64,000 bases of DNA, from positions 16,558,898-16,622,897 of the forward strand of contig NW_024037076.1 in the NCBI RefSeq assembly GCF_015706575.1, written 5' to 3'. Of this stretch, positions 1 through 12,600 are shown in pieces. The stretch's first letter is position 1; every line of letters begins with the position of its first letter. The notes beneath the pieces are model-generated. The model ran no database searches, was not told where the DNA came from, and saw only the letters and a program-made list of their open reading frames with translations. The stretch comes from Patiria miniata (taxonomy: Eukaryota; Echinodermata; Asteroidea; Valvatida; Asterinidae). The translations under genes and the position numbers were made by a program.

Positions 1-474
1 CGAAAAATAAAACTACCAAGTTTTTACGAAACACCTTACTAGGATGTTGGTAAATGACAGTCTAAAGCATCCTGTAAAATTATGGCAGCTGGTGTGAAGT
101 CATTTTCAAGTAAATGGTATTTTTGTATTGGAAAAACCTAACTATTTTTCAACTACTGCTCAAAATTTATCATTTTTTCTTCAGTCCAAATTTTGTTTCC
201 TATTGGTTGCATGTTCATGAATGGGGGCAGGCCAGCTAGACTGGTTCCCTTACCGTACAATTTTACGGCATCTATAAATTGATCCATTTAATTTTCAGTG
301 GAGTCAAGGAACCAGACTACTTGAACATTTTTGTTTTTCTTGGTTTTTCCAGCATTTCCGAACACAAAACTTCAAACATGTCAGTGCAACAATAATTTGA
401 TCTATTATACTAACCTCTTAAATAGTTCATTTCTGAAAATTAAAGCAAAAGCCAATGATGTACATTCCCTTTAA
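1..474 (+). mobile_element. TTAA-type foldback MITE, copy A (left end off window)
   Basis: Ends with the terminal sequence gatgtacattccctttaa at 457-474, the inverted form of the start of copy B. Internal words such as gtctaaagcatcctgt match copies B, C and D in inverted or direct orientation. It lies in an ABHD16A intron beyond the last visible exon. No ORF. Confidence 0.75.
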
Positions 475-673
475 CCTGATAATTAAAGCAAAGTCTGCCA
501 AGAGCGCTTATGGCCCATTAGGCCGGCATTTATGATTATGATGATGATGAAGATGTCTAGAAACTTTTGTCTTTAGGTGGTGTAACTGCCAAATACCCAT
601 GTAGTCCATAGCAGCACAATGGGCAGATGTGGACGGGTTGGGCCAATAATTAATGAGCGGATAAAAACCGTAC
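475..673. other. Short ABHD16A intron segment with a SINE-like tail
   Basis: Intron sequence between copy A and the exon at 674. It holds a possible SINE remnant around 495-556 (agcgcttatggcccatta followed by gat/gatgat repeats). The donor of the 674-737 exon (gtacgg on the minus strand) lies at 668-673. Confidence 0.4.
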
Positions 674-3600
674 CTTCTAATGGTGACACCAGACAGCCTA
701 CTTCATAGAAGCCAGCATTTCCTTCACAGCAAATAACCTGCAGATTAAAGGGAATATACATCATTTGCTTTTGCTGTAATTTTCAGAAATGGGTGGAATT
801 GGGGGGTTGGAAATATAAAGCAAATATAGTTACACTAACTTTTTGGAGGTTTTGGGTTCGAAAATGCTATAAAAACCAAGAAAAACGATCATTTTCCTGT
901 AGTCTGGTTCCCTGACTCCATATAAGAAGAAACAGAGCAGTTTACATACATTGGGGGAATTGTAAGGTCAGGGAACCAGTCTAGCTGGCTCGTACCCGTT
1001 TATAGGTTTGTAATCGATTGCAAACAAGTGCAATGGTCAATTGGGGCCAGTATTTGAAAAAAAGCCAGTTGTTTCCAACGCTGATCGGCCGATCAGCGTT
1101 GGAAATTGATACAAAAATACCACTTTTCTTGAAAATGACAGTATACCAGGTGCCATAATTTTACAGGATGCTTTAGACTGTCATTTACCAACATCCTGTT
1201 AAGGTATCGCAAAAACTTGATAGTTTTATTTTTCGATGTTTGCAAATGTTGTATATTCCCTTTAACGGAGACCTTTACATTAAAGGGAATATACAATGTT
1301 TGCCGTTTCAGTAGTAAATGGATTTGAGGGATTAGAATATTATAGCAAATATTGTTAAACCGACTTGTTCACGTTTTGGGCTTGAACATGCTGGAAAAAC
1401 CTCAAAAAACATCATGCTCTTGTAGTCTGGTTCCCTGACCCCACTTAAGAAGAAACAGAGCAGTTTGGCGACTTCCGGGGGAAATGTAAGGTTACAGTCC
1501 AGCAGGCTTGTACCCCTTCACAGGTGTGTAATCGATTGCAAACAAAATGCAAAAAACTCATTATGAACAATTTAGAGCAGTTTTGAAAAAAAGCCAGTTT
1601 TCTCCAACGCTGGTCGGCCGACCAGCGTTGGAAAAATACAATTTTTCTTTAAAATGTCAGCACACCAGGAGCCATGATTTCACAGGGTCGGTGCTTTAGA
1701 ATGTCATTCCCTAACAATCCAGTAAGACATTTCGTGATAATTTTCTGTTTATTTAATTGAACGGGGATTATTCTTTTCAAACTTAACAGTTAATGGGGTT
1801 TTAAATGAGTAACTTGTATTTTATCTGTAGTATTCACGTACCGGTTTATCTTAATGATTTGACTTAATTGTTGTAGGTTTTCGTGTATTTTTATTGAATT
1901 TTTAAATAACTTAAAGTCTTATTGTTCTTATTGTAAGGCGCATTTGATCAATTTTATTTGGAAAATGCGCGGTAGAAATTTTTACATTATTATTATCATT
2001 ATTTGATCATATCGTTTTTTTGATGTTTGCAAATGTTGCATCTTCCCTTTAGATACATGTAATGTGTTTCAATAAGGGACTAAACATGTGTTTGGCCAGT
2101 TTTAAACACTATGTTAAGACCGGTTGCAATCTGGATGCTGATAATAACCCAAGCCAAAGGATATCACAAACGACAAAGTTTCAAATGAGTCATCAATACC
2201 AGTTTGTTGCCGTGTGATGACTCCTTGTTTCTCTTATCGATGACCACGATATCGATCTCGTTGCCATCTCTTGCTATGAGTTTGGAGCGCACGGCGCCGT
2301 TGTTTTCAAACAGCTTGGCTCTCCCTTCAATTAAAGCAGGCCCTGTGAATGAGAAACAATGTCAACAGCACAGTTATCATGTTTATGTACATGACAAAAA
2401 TATTTAAAGCTATAGTCCATCACTTGCAGCCATCCGAAAAGTAACTGGCGTAATTACTGTTGAAAAACAAACTTGGTTGAAAGATAGTAAGGGAACTAAA
2501 CTCCCTGAGAAATTATTCTTTCTGGCAAGCTGTCATTTTGAAGTAATCAACGAAAAAAGGCATTTCCAACGATGATTCTTAAGAAGCACCGTAGGAAAAT
2601 TTAAATTAGTAGTTCGTTTTGTTATTCAGCGCAGCGCGCACAAGTATTGGAACGACGCACACGCGCGCGCGGTTGTTATAATTCGTCGGATCAGTGCGCG
2701 ACGCCGCGTATAGCTGCAATTACAAAACAATTCATAACATGATTCAGTAACTTTTGATTTAAAATTGAGATCTTAGAATGCTGTTTTTCTCGGAATGTAC
2801 AGCTGAAGCTTAGCTGAAACTTCATCAGGTTAGTTGCTCAGTATCCTTTATTAGATTTTGAACACTTTTGTTGCTTCAAACGAACAAAATGCACTAATTA
2901 CAAATGATGGACTATATCTTTAACAATTTCAGTGATTGATGTGTGCAGCTGGACCACTAAGAGCAAGTTCCAACAAGGACTATTAGTCGACTAGTAGTAG
3001 TAGTAGTAGAAACATTTAATTCAATGTTGCCATTTCCACACAATAAAATGTTACAGTGCCGTGTAAACATATTATAGACAGAGCAAAATGCAATGAATTA
3101 TGTAGTTGTGTATAATAATGTACATGGATCAATACTAGAACAAATTTACGACAACATTTAGGTATAAGGTGAATTAGCGTCATGCTTTTGTACCCTAACC
3201 TATCGACAGACAAGTGGACATGACCGAGAAAAACAGAGACAGTGACAAAGGACAAAATGGACAACAGTGAGAAAGACACAACCTAGAAAAACACAAACTG
3301 GTATGAGACGAGGGCATACTTCTAGATTCATAAATTATAACTAGTTATTCGAACAAACGTAAAAAACAAAAATTAAAAAACACAAACTGGTATGATACGA
3401 GAGCATAATCATCTAGATTCATAAATTATAACTAGTTGTTCAAATAAGAATTGAGTAGATGTGATCTCAGGTTTTTAACAAAGACAGAGAAGGAGGGTGA
3501 TGATTTTAAGAAGTCATCTAGACTATTCCAGTATGATGTACCACATTGAATAACGCTATTTTTAGACATTTCTCCTACTAGTGCTTCTAGTGGTTAATTT

Positions 3601-6600
3601 GTGATGTAACTTACGCCTGCGCACTAATAGCAATGTATGAGTTTGATCCTTGCTCCCTGGGTGAAGATAACTCAATATCTGTAAATTCTTCCTCAAGCGC
3701 GATCTCACTAATATTTTGTGATCCCACAGAAACTTTTGTATTATAAGAGGGCCTTGCGGCCTATGGGCTCCGTGTGCCAACAAAAGTGGGTGCTTGTTTA
3801 CCAAGTTTGAGGGCACCGTTAGTAACAAACGTTGACATTGTCTATTGCTCCTACGTATTTTGACCGATTTTACCCAAACTTTGTCAAAAGTACCAGTAGC
3901 CCAGCCCCAACATGTCACATGACCAAACTGAGGTCAAAGGTCATCATGGGTTCCTAGGGTCCAAAACCTAATTTTTTTTTATAACTCGAAACACTACTCC
4001 TTCCAGAAATTACATGGTACAATCACGTGACTCATTCTTGAACATGAATTTGTTGGCCCGCAGCTTCCCGGAGATCCCACTGAGCTTGTTTCTTTAGAAT
4101 CTTCCTCAATCCTCTGTAACCCTCCACTCTATGGTAAACCAACAGCAAAACATCACCGTTTTCACGAAGAGGCGAATTTAGTATTTCACTGTCTGAACAA
4201 ACATTCGAGATAATCGCGTTTAAAGTTGGTCCTTTTTTCATTTGACAATTTGAAACCTAAAGATGCATAAAGTATGCAACATTTAGATATCAGAGGAAAG
4301 AAGAGCTTCTGACCTTCCTAAATGTGGCAAACTTTAAGAAAACTTGGTGATTAGTTTTGCAGAATTAATCAATTAAGAGAAGTGGCTGTTCGTGAAAACG
4401 CAAAAAAAAAAGACCAATTAGAAAATTTGCCCCTGCGTGAAAACGCTAAAGTGACTATGCGCAGATTTCGCCCTTCTGCGGTCTGAGTCAATGCATTGTT
4501 TGGACAGTACGCGCAGATTCTGCCCCACTGCGCATGCGCCTTGAAATACGCCCCTTCGTGAAAACGTTTTATTGCACGCCCCTTCGTGATATACGCGCCA
4601 TGTATTACAATGTATTTATTTACTGAAAATGTATTAATACCACATTGTGCGGAAATTCGCCCCTTCGTGAAAACGCAAAACGGCACTTTTGGCAAATTCG
4701 CCCATTCGTTAATTAGGTTAATTAAGATTTTAATTAATTTTTTGAAAGTATAGCCTCACCAGGTTGTAGATATTGATATATTTATTAATTTTCACCAAAA
4801 AAACCCAAATTTTGAAAAACAGACGATTTTCATGAAATTCGCCCCTTCGTGAAAATGGTGACGAAAACATTCAAAGGGAACCAAGCTCCATGTAAAGTAG
4901 ATGTTGCTGGGCTCTACCTTCCTCAATCCTGCAAATCCTCCATTTGCCTCCATGTAAATAAACATACATGTAGCCTCAATCCTGCAAAATCCTCTGTTAT
5001 TTCTTGCATGTGGTCCTTAAAATGGGGTGACACTGCCTCAATCCTGCAAAATTCTCCAGCAATCACTGCCGGTATATTGAGGCAGAGCCAATGACATCCT
5101 GGAGCAGTGTGGAGGATTTCAAGTATACATTGTATTATTGGCCTAAATTTATGTACCGCAGAACATAAACACACGATGTAACACAAGGTCCAGCCTAAGA
5201 CCTTCATGACCTTGAAACAGTGCATCCTTCGAAATCAGCAACACATTTGTGCCATATGGGTTCCATGCACCAACAAAAGAGGGCGCCCTTTTACCTAGCA
5301 ACAACGTCTCATGGGCGGAACATTTCGCTGGTTAACACGCACCATTCCTTGTATGTGACGCACGTTCACCAGGGGATTTGTACTATGTCCACGCAGTGGC
5401 CGCGCTTCGCGCCAAATGAATTGCAGTCGGGCAAGATGGCGTCAGTCGGTCACCCCCAACTGTATTCTCTTTGCCGGTGAGGGGGTACTTGTGAATGGAA
5501 CGGGTAGCCTCAATCCTGCAAAATCCTCCATTTTGCAAAGAGCATTTTGGAGAATTTGGGAAGGTTATAGGGTAAATCCTTTCTTGACGTCTGCAACCCT
5601 CTGCAAAAGGGCCATGTTGCGCACAAATGAACCCGCCCTACAAGAACCCAATTATTGTCTGGCAGTCAATAATTTGAAATTTTGTGAAGAAATAATAATT
5701 ACTTAACGTTGGTGGATGTTTTTGTTCAATGTTTTATTCAAAACTGCATAACTTTTATATTGCTAGGAAAATAGCAATTGAGTCAATTACACGTCCATCA
5801 CAAGACAACAAATCTATTTTTCGAGGCGAGATGCAAAATAGCATGGGGCGCTGTGGTCCAATGGTTACGGTGTTCGACTCGTGTGCCGTGGTACACGGGT
5901 TCAAATCCTGACCGTGGGAACATGGTGCTTGTGCTCTTGAGCAAGGCACTTTACCATTATTGCTTTGTCCTTCGGATGGGACGGAAAGCCGTAGGTCCCG
6001 TGTGTTGTGTAATGCACATTGAAGAACCCAGTAACACTTGTCGCTAAGAGGAGGGGTTTGCCCCGGTGTTTCTGGCAGTGGCAGCAATTATGCGCCGCAG
6101 CACCTAGCAAAAAGGTGCTACATAATGGGTCTCATATGTTCATATACTTCATTTACCTGGATTTGGTTGCATTCTCCCCCAGCGCTTTGTATCCTCTGGC
6201 AAAAAGCGCTATAAAAATACAGTTATTATTATTATTATTATTATTATCTTTAATCATGGGGTGAATTTCAGGTCCAACTAAAAAGACTCTGTCCGTTGCG
6301 GTTGGTTTACTCACAGACGAGTGTGTTGAACAGTGGTGTGTGCCCTGGATAGATGAGCATTCTCCCCACGGTATGCATGACGGTGTAGCTCAGGAACTGC
6401 ATGGGCATGCCAGCAAGTCGAGACAGCAGGCTTCCGGACGATGCCGCTTGCCTTGGGTTGGGCCAATTGAGGAGTGAGGACTTGATCTTGCTTTTATCAC
6501 TATAACAAGAGTAGAGACAATTCAGCATTTCCAGTCACTATTAGAGATGTATTTGAATCAATTACAAGATTTGAGGCTTTGCATGGTGGAGATACTAAAT

Positions 6601-9600
6601 AATGAAAGGTTTGCGGAAACACCATGTGCGAATAATTTCTCAACTAAGAGAATGGTTCTGAAAAGAACCAGAGTTATAAACTCGACGTTCCGGTCAGTAT
6701 GCTGACCGGAATCGGCCATTGTCAAACATTCCCACATCAACGACCACAAAGTTGATTGGGATGCGGCCGAACTCATCGCACCGATCCAGTTCTGGCATCC
6801 AAGACGCATATGGGAAGCCATCGAGATCCGCAAGCACAACACAGTTCCGCAAGACATCGGGTTTCACCTCAACGACATCTGGCTCCCACTCCTCCAGACT
6901 GATGGGTCTCCTATACCCTAGGTCCTCAGCTACCACCTTAGACTGATGGGTCTCCTATACCCTAGGTCCTCCCTCTACTGACACTGCAACCCTACTGTTC
7001 CACTTCAGTGGGCACCAAGCTTGCTCTAGGATCCCAGCTACTTGGCATCCACACAGGATGCAACTTCACACTTCATCGATTTCGCTTTTGCTACTTAAGT
7101 ATTTACTTTCTTAGAGTTTAGGCACTCTCCTGAAGACGGTCAGAGCATACTGACCGGAACGTCAAGTTTATACCTCTGGTTCTTTTCAGAACCATTCTCT
7201 TAGTTGAGCAATTATTCGCATACGGTGTTTCCGCAAACCTTTCATTAATCAATTACAAGTCATATCACAAGTCAGGTTAAGAGTAACAGGTGATGAACAA
7301 TGACAAAGGAATGTCTTTGTCACCGTTCATTTGAATAGCTTGTGACTGGTCTTGAAACCTGATGACTTGTGATTGGCTTGTGAAGACCTACATATACGGT
7401 GTCTCATGAATGAATCTACAGGGTGAGTATTAAGGAAACCCAAATGGCGCCCCTTATTTTGTTAAGAAGTTCTGCATCCAGGGCTTTCACGATCTAGGAT
7501 GTGAAAGCCCAATTAATAAGCTTTCTCCTAGTACAAGAATCATTCAAATCACTCATACACTTTTCGAGTTATAGAATTTTGAACACAAACATTGTTTTAA
7601 ACGTTGTCCACGGATCACATTTAAGGTACGTGACAGTTCAGTTAAATGAAACCATGCTGTATTATAAAAACGATATCAGAATAATCCCATAAGTCTTCGG
7701 GTAGCCAAGTAGAAGGTAAGGCAAGACTAAATGCTTGACGTTATACAGGCCTCGAAATAGTACTAGCCTGGCGTACAAATTCTAGCGAAAAATGCTCCGG
7801 GCTACCTAAACTTGGTTCCTTGGTTGCCCGGTGGGCTAGTGAAAAATTCAGTATTAAACCTACCTGTTAAAATTTTGATCAAACTATATAATGCTTTCAG
7901 TGATAATAAATACACGATCGCAAAAACTAAGTCGTTGTGGATGTTTTTATTTGTGTTTTTGAAACGTGATACTCGCGCGATAGGGCGATATAAGTGACCG
8001 GACCGCGAATGCCACGAACAGAGTAGACTGGTGGGTTGTAGTATATAGATACATGTAGCACACGGTACGGTGCGGTACCGCACGTGCACACTATTCTCGT
8101 TCACATCGTTTATCAAGTTTTCGAACCTTGACTGGCCACAGCTAGCTGTACTGGGAGTTGCAGGAGTCCTTGAAAGCGGTTGATACGAAGTCTACACAAA
8201 GCCGCGTGCAAACAGCACCCTCTTTGATTGAAAAAAAAAATCTCGTTCACCACGCACATTCTGAGGTCCAAAAGCAAGCAAAATGTGGTGATTTTTGCCA
8301 AACGTAAGTAACCCAAATGAGGGGAAAGACGGAGCAAAGAGAGCGTATGATCCATCGTATGACAAAAATAACTTAAGTCCAAATAACAGGAACAAATTGT
8401 ATCCTTTACAAGTATGTGGGCAAGGAATAATGTGGAGCAAGGAATATGGCTGTGGCTGTTATTATAACACTGCTGTTAATAGCCACAGCCTTAGCCATTC
8501 AGACAAGAGACAAGAGAAGGTATTGCAGACTTACCCGCTGATGTCATTCCATCTGAAATCTGTTGGCCAATGGCTGAATTCAAAGTCATAAAACTGGAGC
8601 TTCTTCTGTAACAATGACAAAAAGTGTAGATAAAGTATGGGCAATGCCAGCGTTATGAAAGGAAGTGTTATGTCTGTGACAGAGTCAATTAACCCTGATA
8701 TCTAATTCATGATTCAGTCCTACGCGCAAGCATTTGCATAAGTTTGCAGCGCCAGAGCAAAATGAAATGCTCATTTACTAATTGTGTGTTTCTGGTTTGG
8801 GTGTATCGGCGCAGATACCGCACTGCTAAAGAATACAAAACGCAGATATGCAAATAGCTGTAGTAAAATATTATAAGTTATCCCGCGAGCGCGAGTGGAA
8901 CACGGAATAATGTAGTGCGTCTGTGTCCCGGCCGAGTGGTATGTGGGACACAGACGCACTACATTTTCCGTGTTTCACGAGCGCGAGCGTGATAACGAAT
9001 TCATCTTCAAGCAAACTTGACGCACTAAAAAGATTTTCAGCGGTTATCTAAATTACAGGTGCGTGTAATGGCGTGCCCACCTTGGAATACACAACACGCA
9101 GAGTGCGGTATGGACCGTGGCTGTGCTACATGGTTATATGTAGCACAGCTTGTTGCCACGGATCGACCAATCAGGATCGAGGATTCAAGTTTACTTGAAG
9201 ATAAATATATACATCGCCTATCTGCCCGAAATGGGTTTCAATATAGATTCTTTCTTCATGTGCCTTCTGGCTCTTTTCTTCTTGTTTTGCTGAAGTATTT
9301 TGTCATTTATACTTTGACATGTATTATTAACAAGTTTTCTCCATTTTGGACGATTATCTACAGTGCTACTCCACTCATCAAGTACATTCCCACATTTTAG
9401 TGCACTTTTGCAAGAGTCTTTAAACCTGAGTTTAGGACGTCCAACCTGCCAACTGATCTTGAGCCATTGGCAAGTTCACAGTACATTATGCTCTATACTG
9501 GTCTTTCGTCGTCCATTCTTGCAACGTGGCCGAACCAGCGCAGCCTGTTCCTGACCAGTTTCAACTCAATGTCCTCAACACCAGCTAACTCTAGGACTTC

Positions 9601-12600
9601 ATCATTAGTGATAAAGTCGTCCCACTCAATCTTTAAATTAGCCTCAGATGTCTCTGCTGTGTAGTACGTAGTTGACAAACTTGATGGTAGTAAAGGGTCC
9701 AAGTCTCACTTCCATATAAGAGTAAGGGCATGAGACATTGGTTGTAGACCATTATCTTGGTTTCTACTGTTAGATCTCTAGAATCAAACACCCTCTTTCT
9801 GAGTCTGCCAAAAGAACAGGATGTGGCTTGGATTCGAGCATTGATTTCCTTTTTCATTGAGCAATCTTTGCTGACCTGACTGCCCAAGTACTTGAAGTCG
9901 TCAACATTTATCAACTTTACTCCATCAACATAAAAATCTGCTGGATTTCCAATACACATACACTCAGCTTTAGCTGTGTTAACTTTGAGACCCATTTTCT
10001 TTGCTACAGTGTCATATGCAGTTAGAAAAAAAACCTTAGTAAAACCTTACTAAGTTTTGAGTTTTCCTGTCTTGTGCACCAACATGGATGCGTCCAGCAG
10101 GCTCATTTGTACAGTGAATTATCACTTTAATATTTCAAAATATAGGGCCAATGATTTTCCGTTTCAGAAAAGTGCAAATTCCGTTTTCAAAAATCCTGAA
10201 TTCCGTTTCAGGCTGAAAAATTCCATTTCACATTTATTCAATACATAAAAAGGCATTTAAACATATACCATGTACACAGTAAATAATTCCAAGACCATAA
10301 TGAAATAGTCGTTTGGTTGGAGCGCGGGAAAACTGCCCCAAAAAGATTGCTATTTTATCAACGGCCGATCAATGTACAGACATACATGTAGTATTTAACT
10401 TCACCACAGTCAAGTCGTATACTGCACTGCCACTGCTCGTCTGTTCAATCAATCATCAATAATTCGTTTTGTACTCAATAAATTTAACGAAATTATGTTT
10501 TTTATCAATAAAATTGCAGAAATTATTTTCTTCAGATTCAAATTCCGTTTTCCGTTTCGAGGAGCAGATTACGCGAATTCCGTCCGTTTTCCGCGATCGC
10601 GGAAAATCATTGGCCCTAAAAATAGCTCCATTGCTGAGTATCATTCTCCAGCGTGTCCGTCTCACCTTTAGTTCCTGACTGTCGTTTACTTTGGCACTTT
10701 CCAGCAATGCCAGGAAGGAGCAGTATTCTTCATTAGTATAACGGCCGATCCCTGAAGTGAAAAGGCACGCATAGAAATCCAGTTTTAATTTGTTTACCTT
10801 TTCAGGACAAAACTTGATAAAAAATGACACTTAAAAAATGTATTCAAGTAAATACTTAGCTGAAGGGGCTCACAAACTGTGACCTACAAGCAAAGAAGTT
10901 GGATAGCGACTGCCAAGGAGGAATACAAAAATTATCAAACACAGATTTTGGTTGCTCGATATAAGGTGTACCAACCTGACCATTGAGGTTTCTTCCAAAG
11001 AAATAGCGAATGTTAAGTAGGCAAACAATACATTCAAGTAATTTTGACGCAAAAGGATTGTTGAGAAGTGTTTTGCGAAGACACAGAAGACAACAGGATA
11101 AATTTTTTTAAATTTATTTATTCATTTTTTATTTATTTATTTTTGACTTGCCGATAACATTTTTAGGATCGCAGCTTAAAAATATGGTCGATCGGGAAAC
11201 TGGAAGCAGAATTTTATTTTTGGCCTTAACAGGGTTGTACAAAGGTCGTCTGTAAATTTTTTTGGACAGTTTGAAAAGCCCTCAATGGCTTCAAATTTGC
11301 CCATCCAAAAACACTGTTTGGAATTTGTTAAGGGTAGAGTATATCATTTATCATTGTGCATTTTTTTGGCTTGAAGCAACAAAAGAGCTCAAAATCTAAA
11401 AAAGGGTGCTGAACCACTACCCTAATGAAGATGTAGCTCAGTGAATTCAGTATCTTCTGAGCAAACCATATTCTGGGATCTCAATTTCAATTCAAAAGTT
11501 AGGCCCGAAATCAGCGTTCGGGTCTGGGTCTATGGGACATCTTCTCACTCGGACGATTGCAGCTACGTGATGTCACACACTGAACCGATGAATTGTAGCA
11601 ACTACATGCGAGTGTGTGTCGTGTCAATGCTTGTGCACACCCATTCATGGCTTTGCAGGATAAACAAGTCAAGTGTGTTTACAAACACAAATGCCCCGCA
11701 ACCGTGACTGTTTCCATGACATAACACCACTCTAACATCAACTTACATGTACCTTGGTCAAATGGAACGTTCATTGACAGCATTAGTGTCTTCTGTAGGT
11801 TTTATATGAATTAATCCCTAATCCCTATGATCTCAGATTAAATACAAGATTTCTATTGTTTTAGCCACTGTGACCTTGACCCTTGACCTTTCGACCCCCA
11901 ATGCGATAGGCTCCTTAGGATTGCCAAGGACAATCCACAAACCAAATTTGAAGTTCATATGTAAAGTATATCTCAAGTTATCACGCTGACAAAATTTCTT
12001 TTGTTTTAGTCACTGTGACCTTGACCCTTGACCTTTCGACCCCCAATGCGATAGGCTCCTTAGGATTGCCAAGGACAATCCACAAACCAAATTTGAAGTT
12101 CATATGTAAAGTATATCTCAAGTTATCACGCTGACAAAATTTCTTTTGTTTTAGTCACTGTGACCTTGACCCTTGACCTTTTGGCCCCAAATGCAAAAGG
12201 CTTCTTAGAATTGCCAAGGACAATCCACAAACCAAATTTGAAGTTCATATGTAAAGTATTTCTCAAGTTATCGCGCTGACAAAATTTCTATTGTTTCAGC
12301 CACTGTGACCTTGACCCTTGACCTTTCGGCCCCAAATGCAAAAGGCTTCTTAGGATTACCAAGGACAATCCACAAACCAAATATGAAGTTCATATGTTAA
12401 GTATTTCTCAAGTTATCGCGCTGACAAAATTTCTATTGTTTCAGCCACTGTGACCTTAACCCTTGACCTTTCGGCCCCAAATGCAAAAACTTTCTTAGGA
12501 TTACCAAGGACAATCCACAAACCAAATTTGAAGTTCATATGTTAAGTATTTCTCAAGTTATCGCGCTGACAAGATTTGTCCGGACACACACACCCACCCA

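Larger units (their letters stand above)
2343..6314. other. ABHD16A intron between exons 6315-6499 and 2200-2342
   Basis: Noncoding. Contains a CG-rich simple stretch at 2640-2700, a tag microsatellite at 2992-3008, a roughly 60-bp direct duplication (3291-3352 and 3383-3443), the gcccc-ttcgtgaaaacg motif cluster at 4380-4860, the cctcaatcctgcaaaatcc motif cluster at 4915-5555 and the SINE at 5845-6250. I see no exon in it. Confidence 0.6.

Noticed and set aside
573-764. Minus-strand 63-codon ORF as a separate small gene
   Set aside because: Its middle is the ABHD16A exon 674-737; the ends are intron and MITE sequence.
3562-3918. 118-codon minus-strand ORF in an ABHD16A intron
   Set aside because: Composition is not protein-like and part of it resembles a dispersed noncoding word near 5250.
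6694-6936. Minus-strand 80-codon ORF
   Set aside because: It is the antisense shadow of the Penelope-like C-terminal sequence.
11848-12590. CRISPR-like array
   Set aside because: The units are fully repeated 145-mers with no unique spacers, in a eukaryotic intron.
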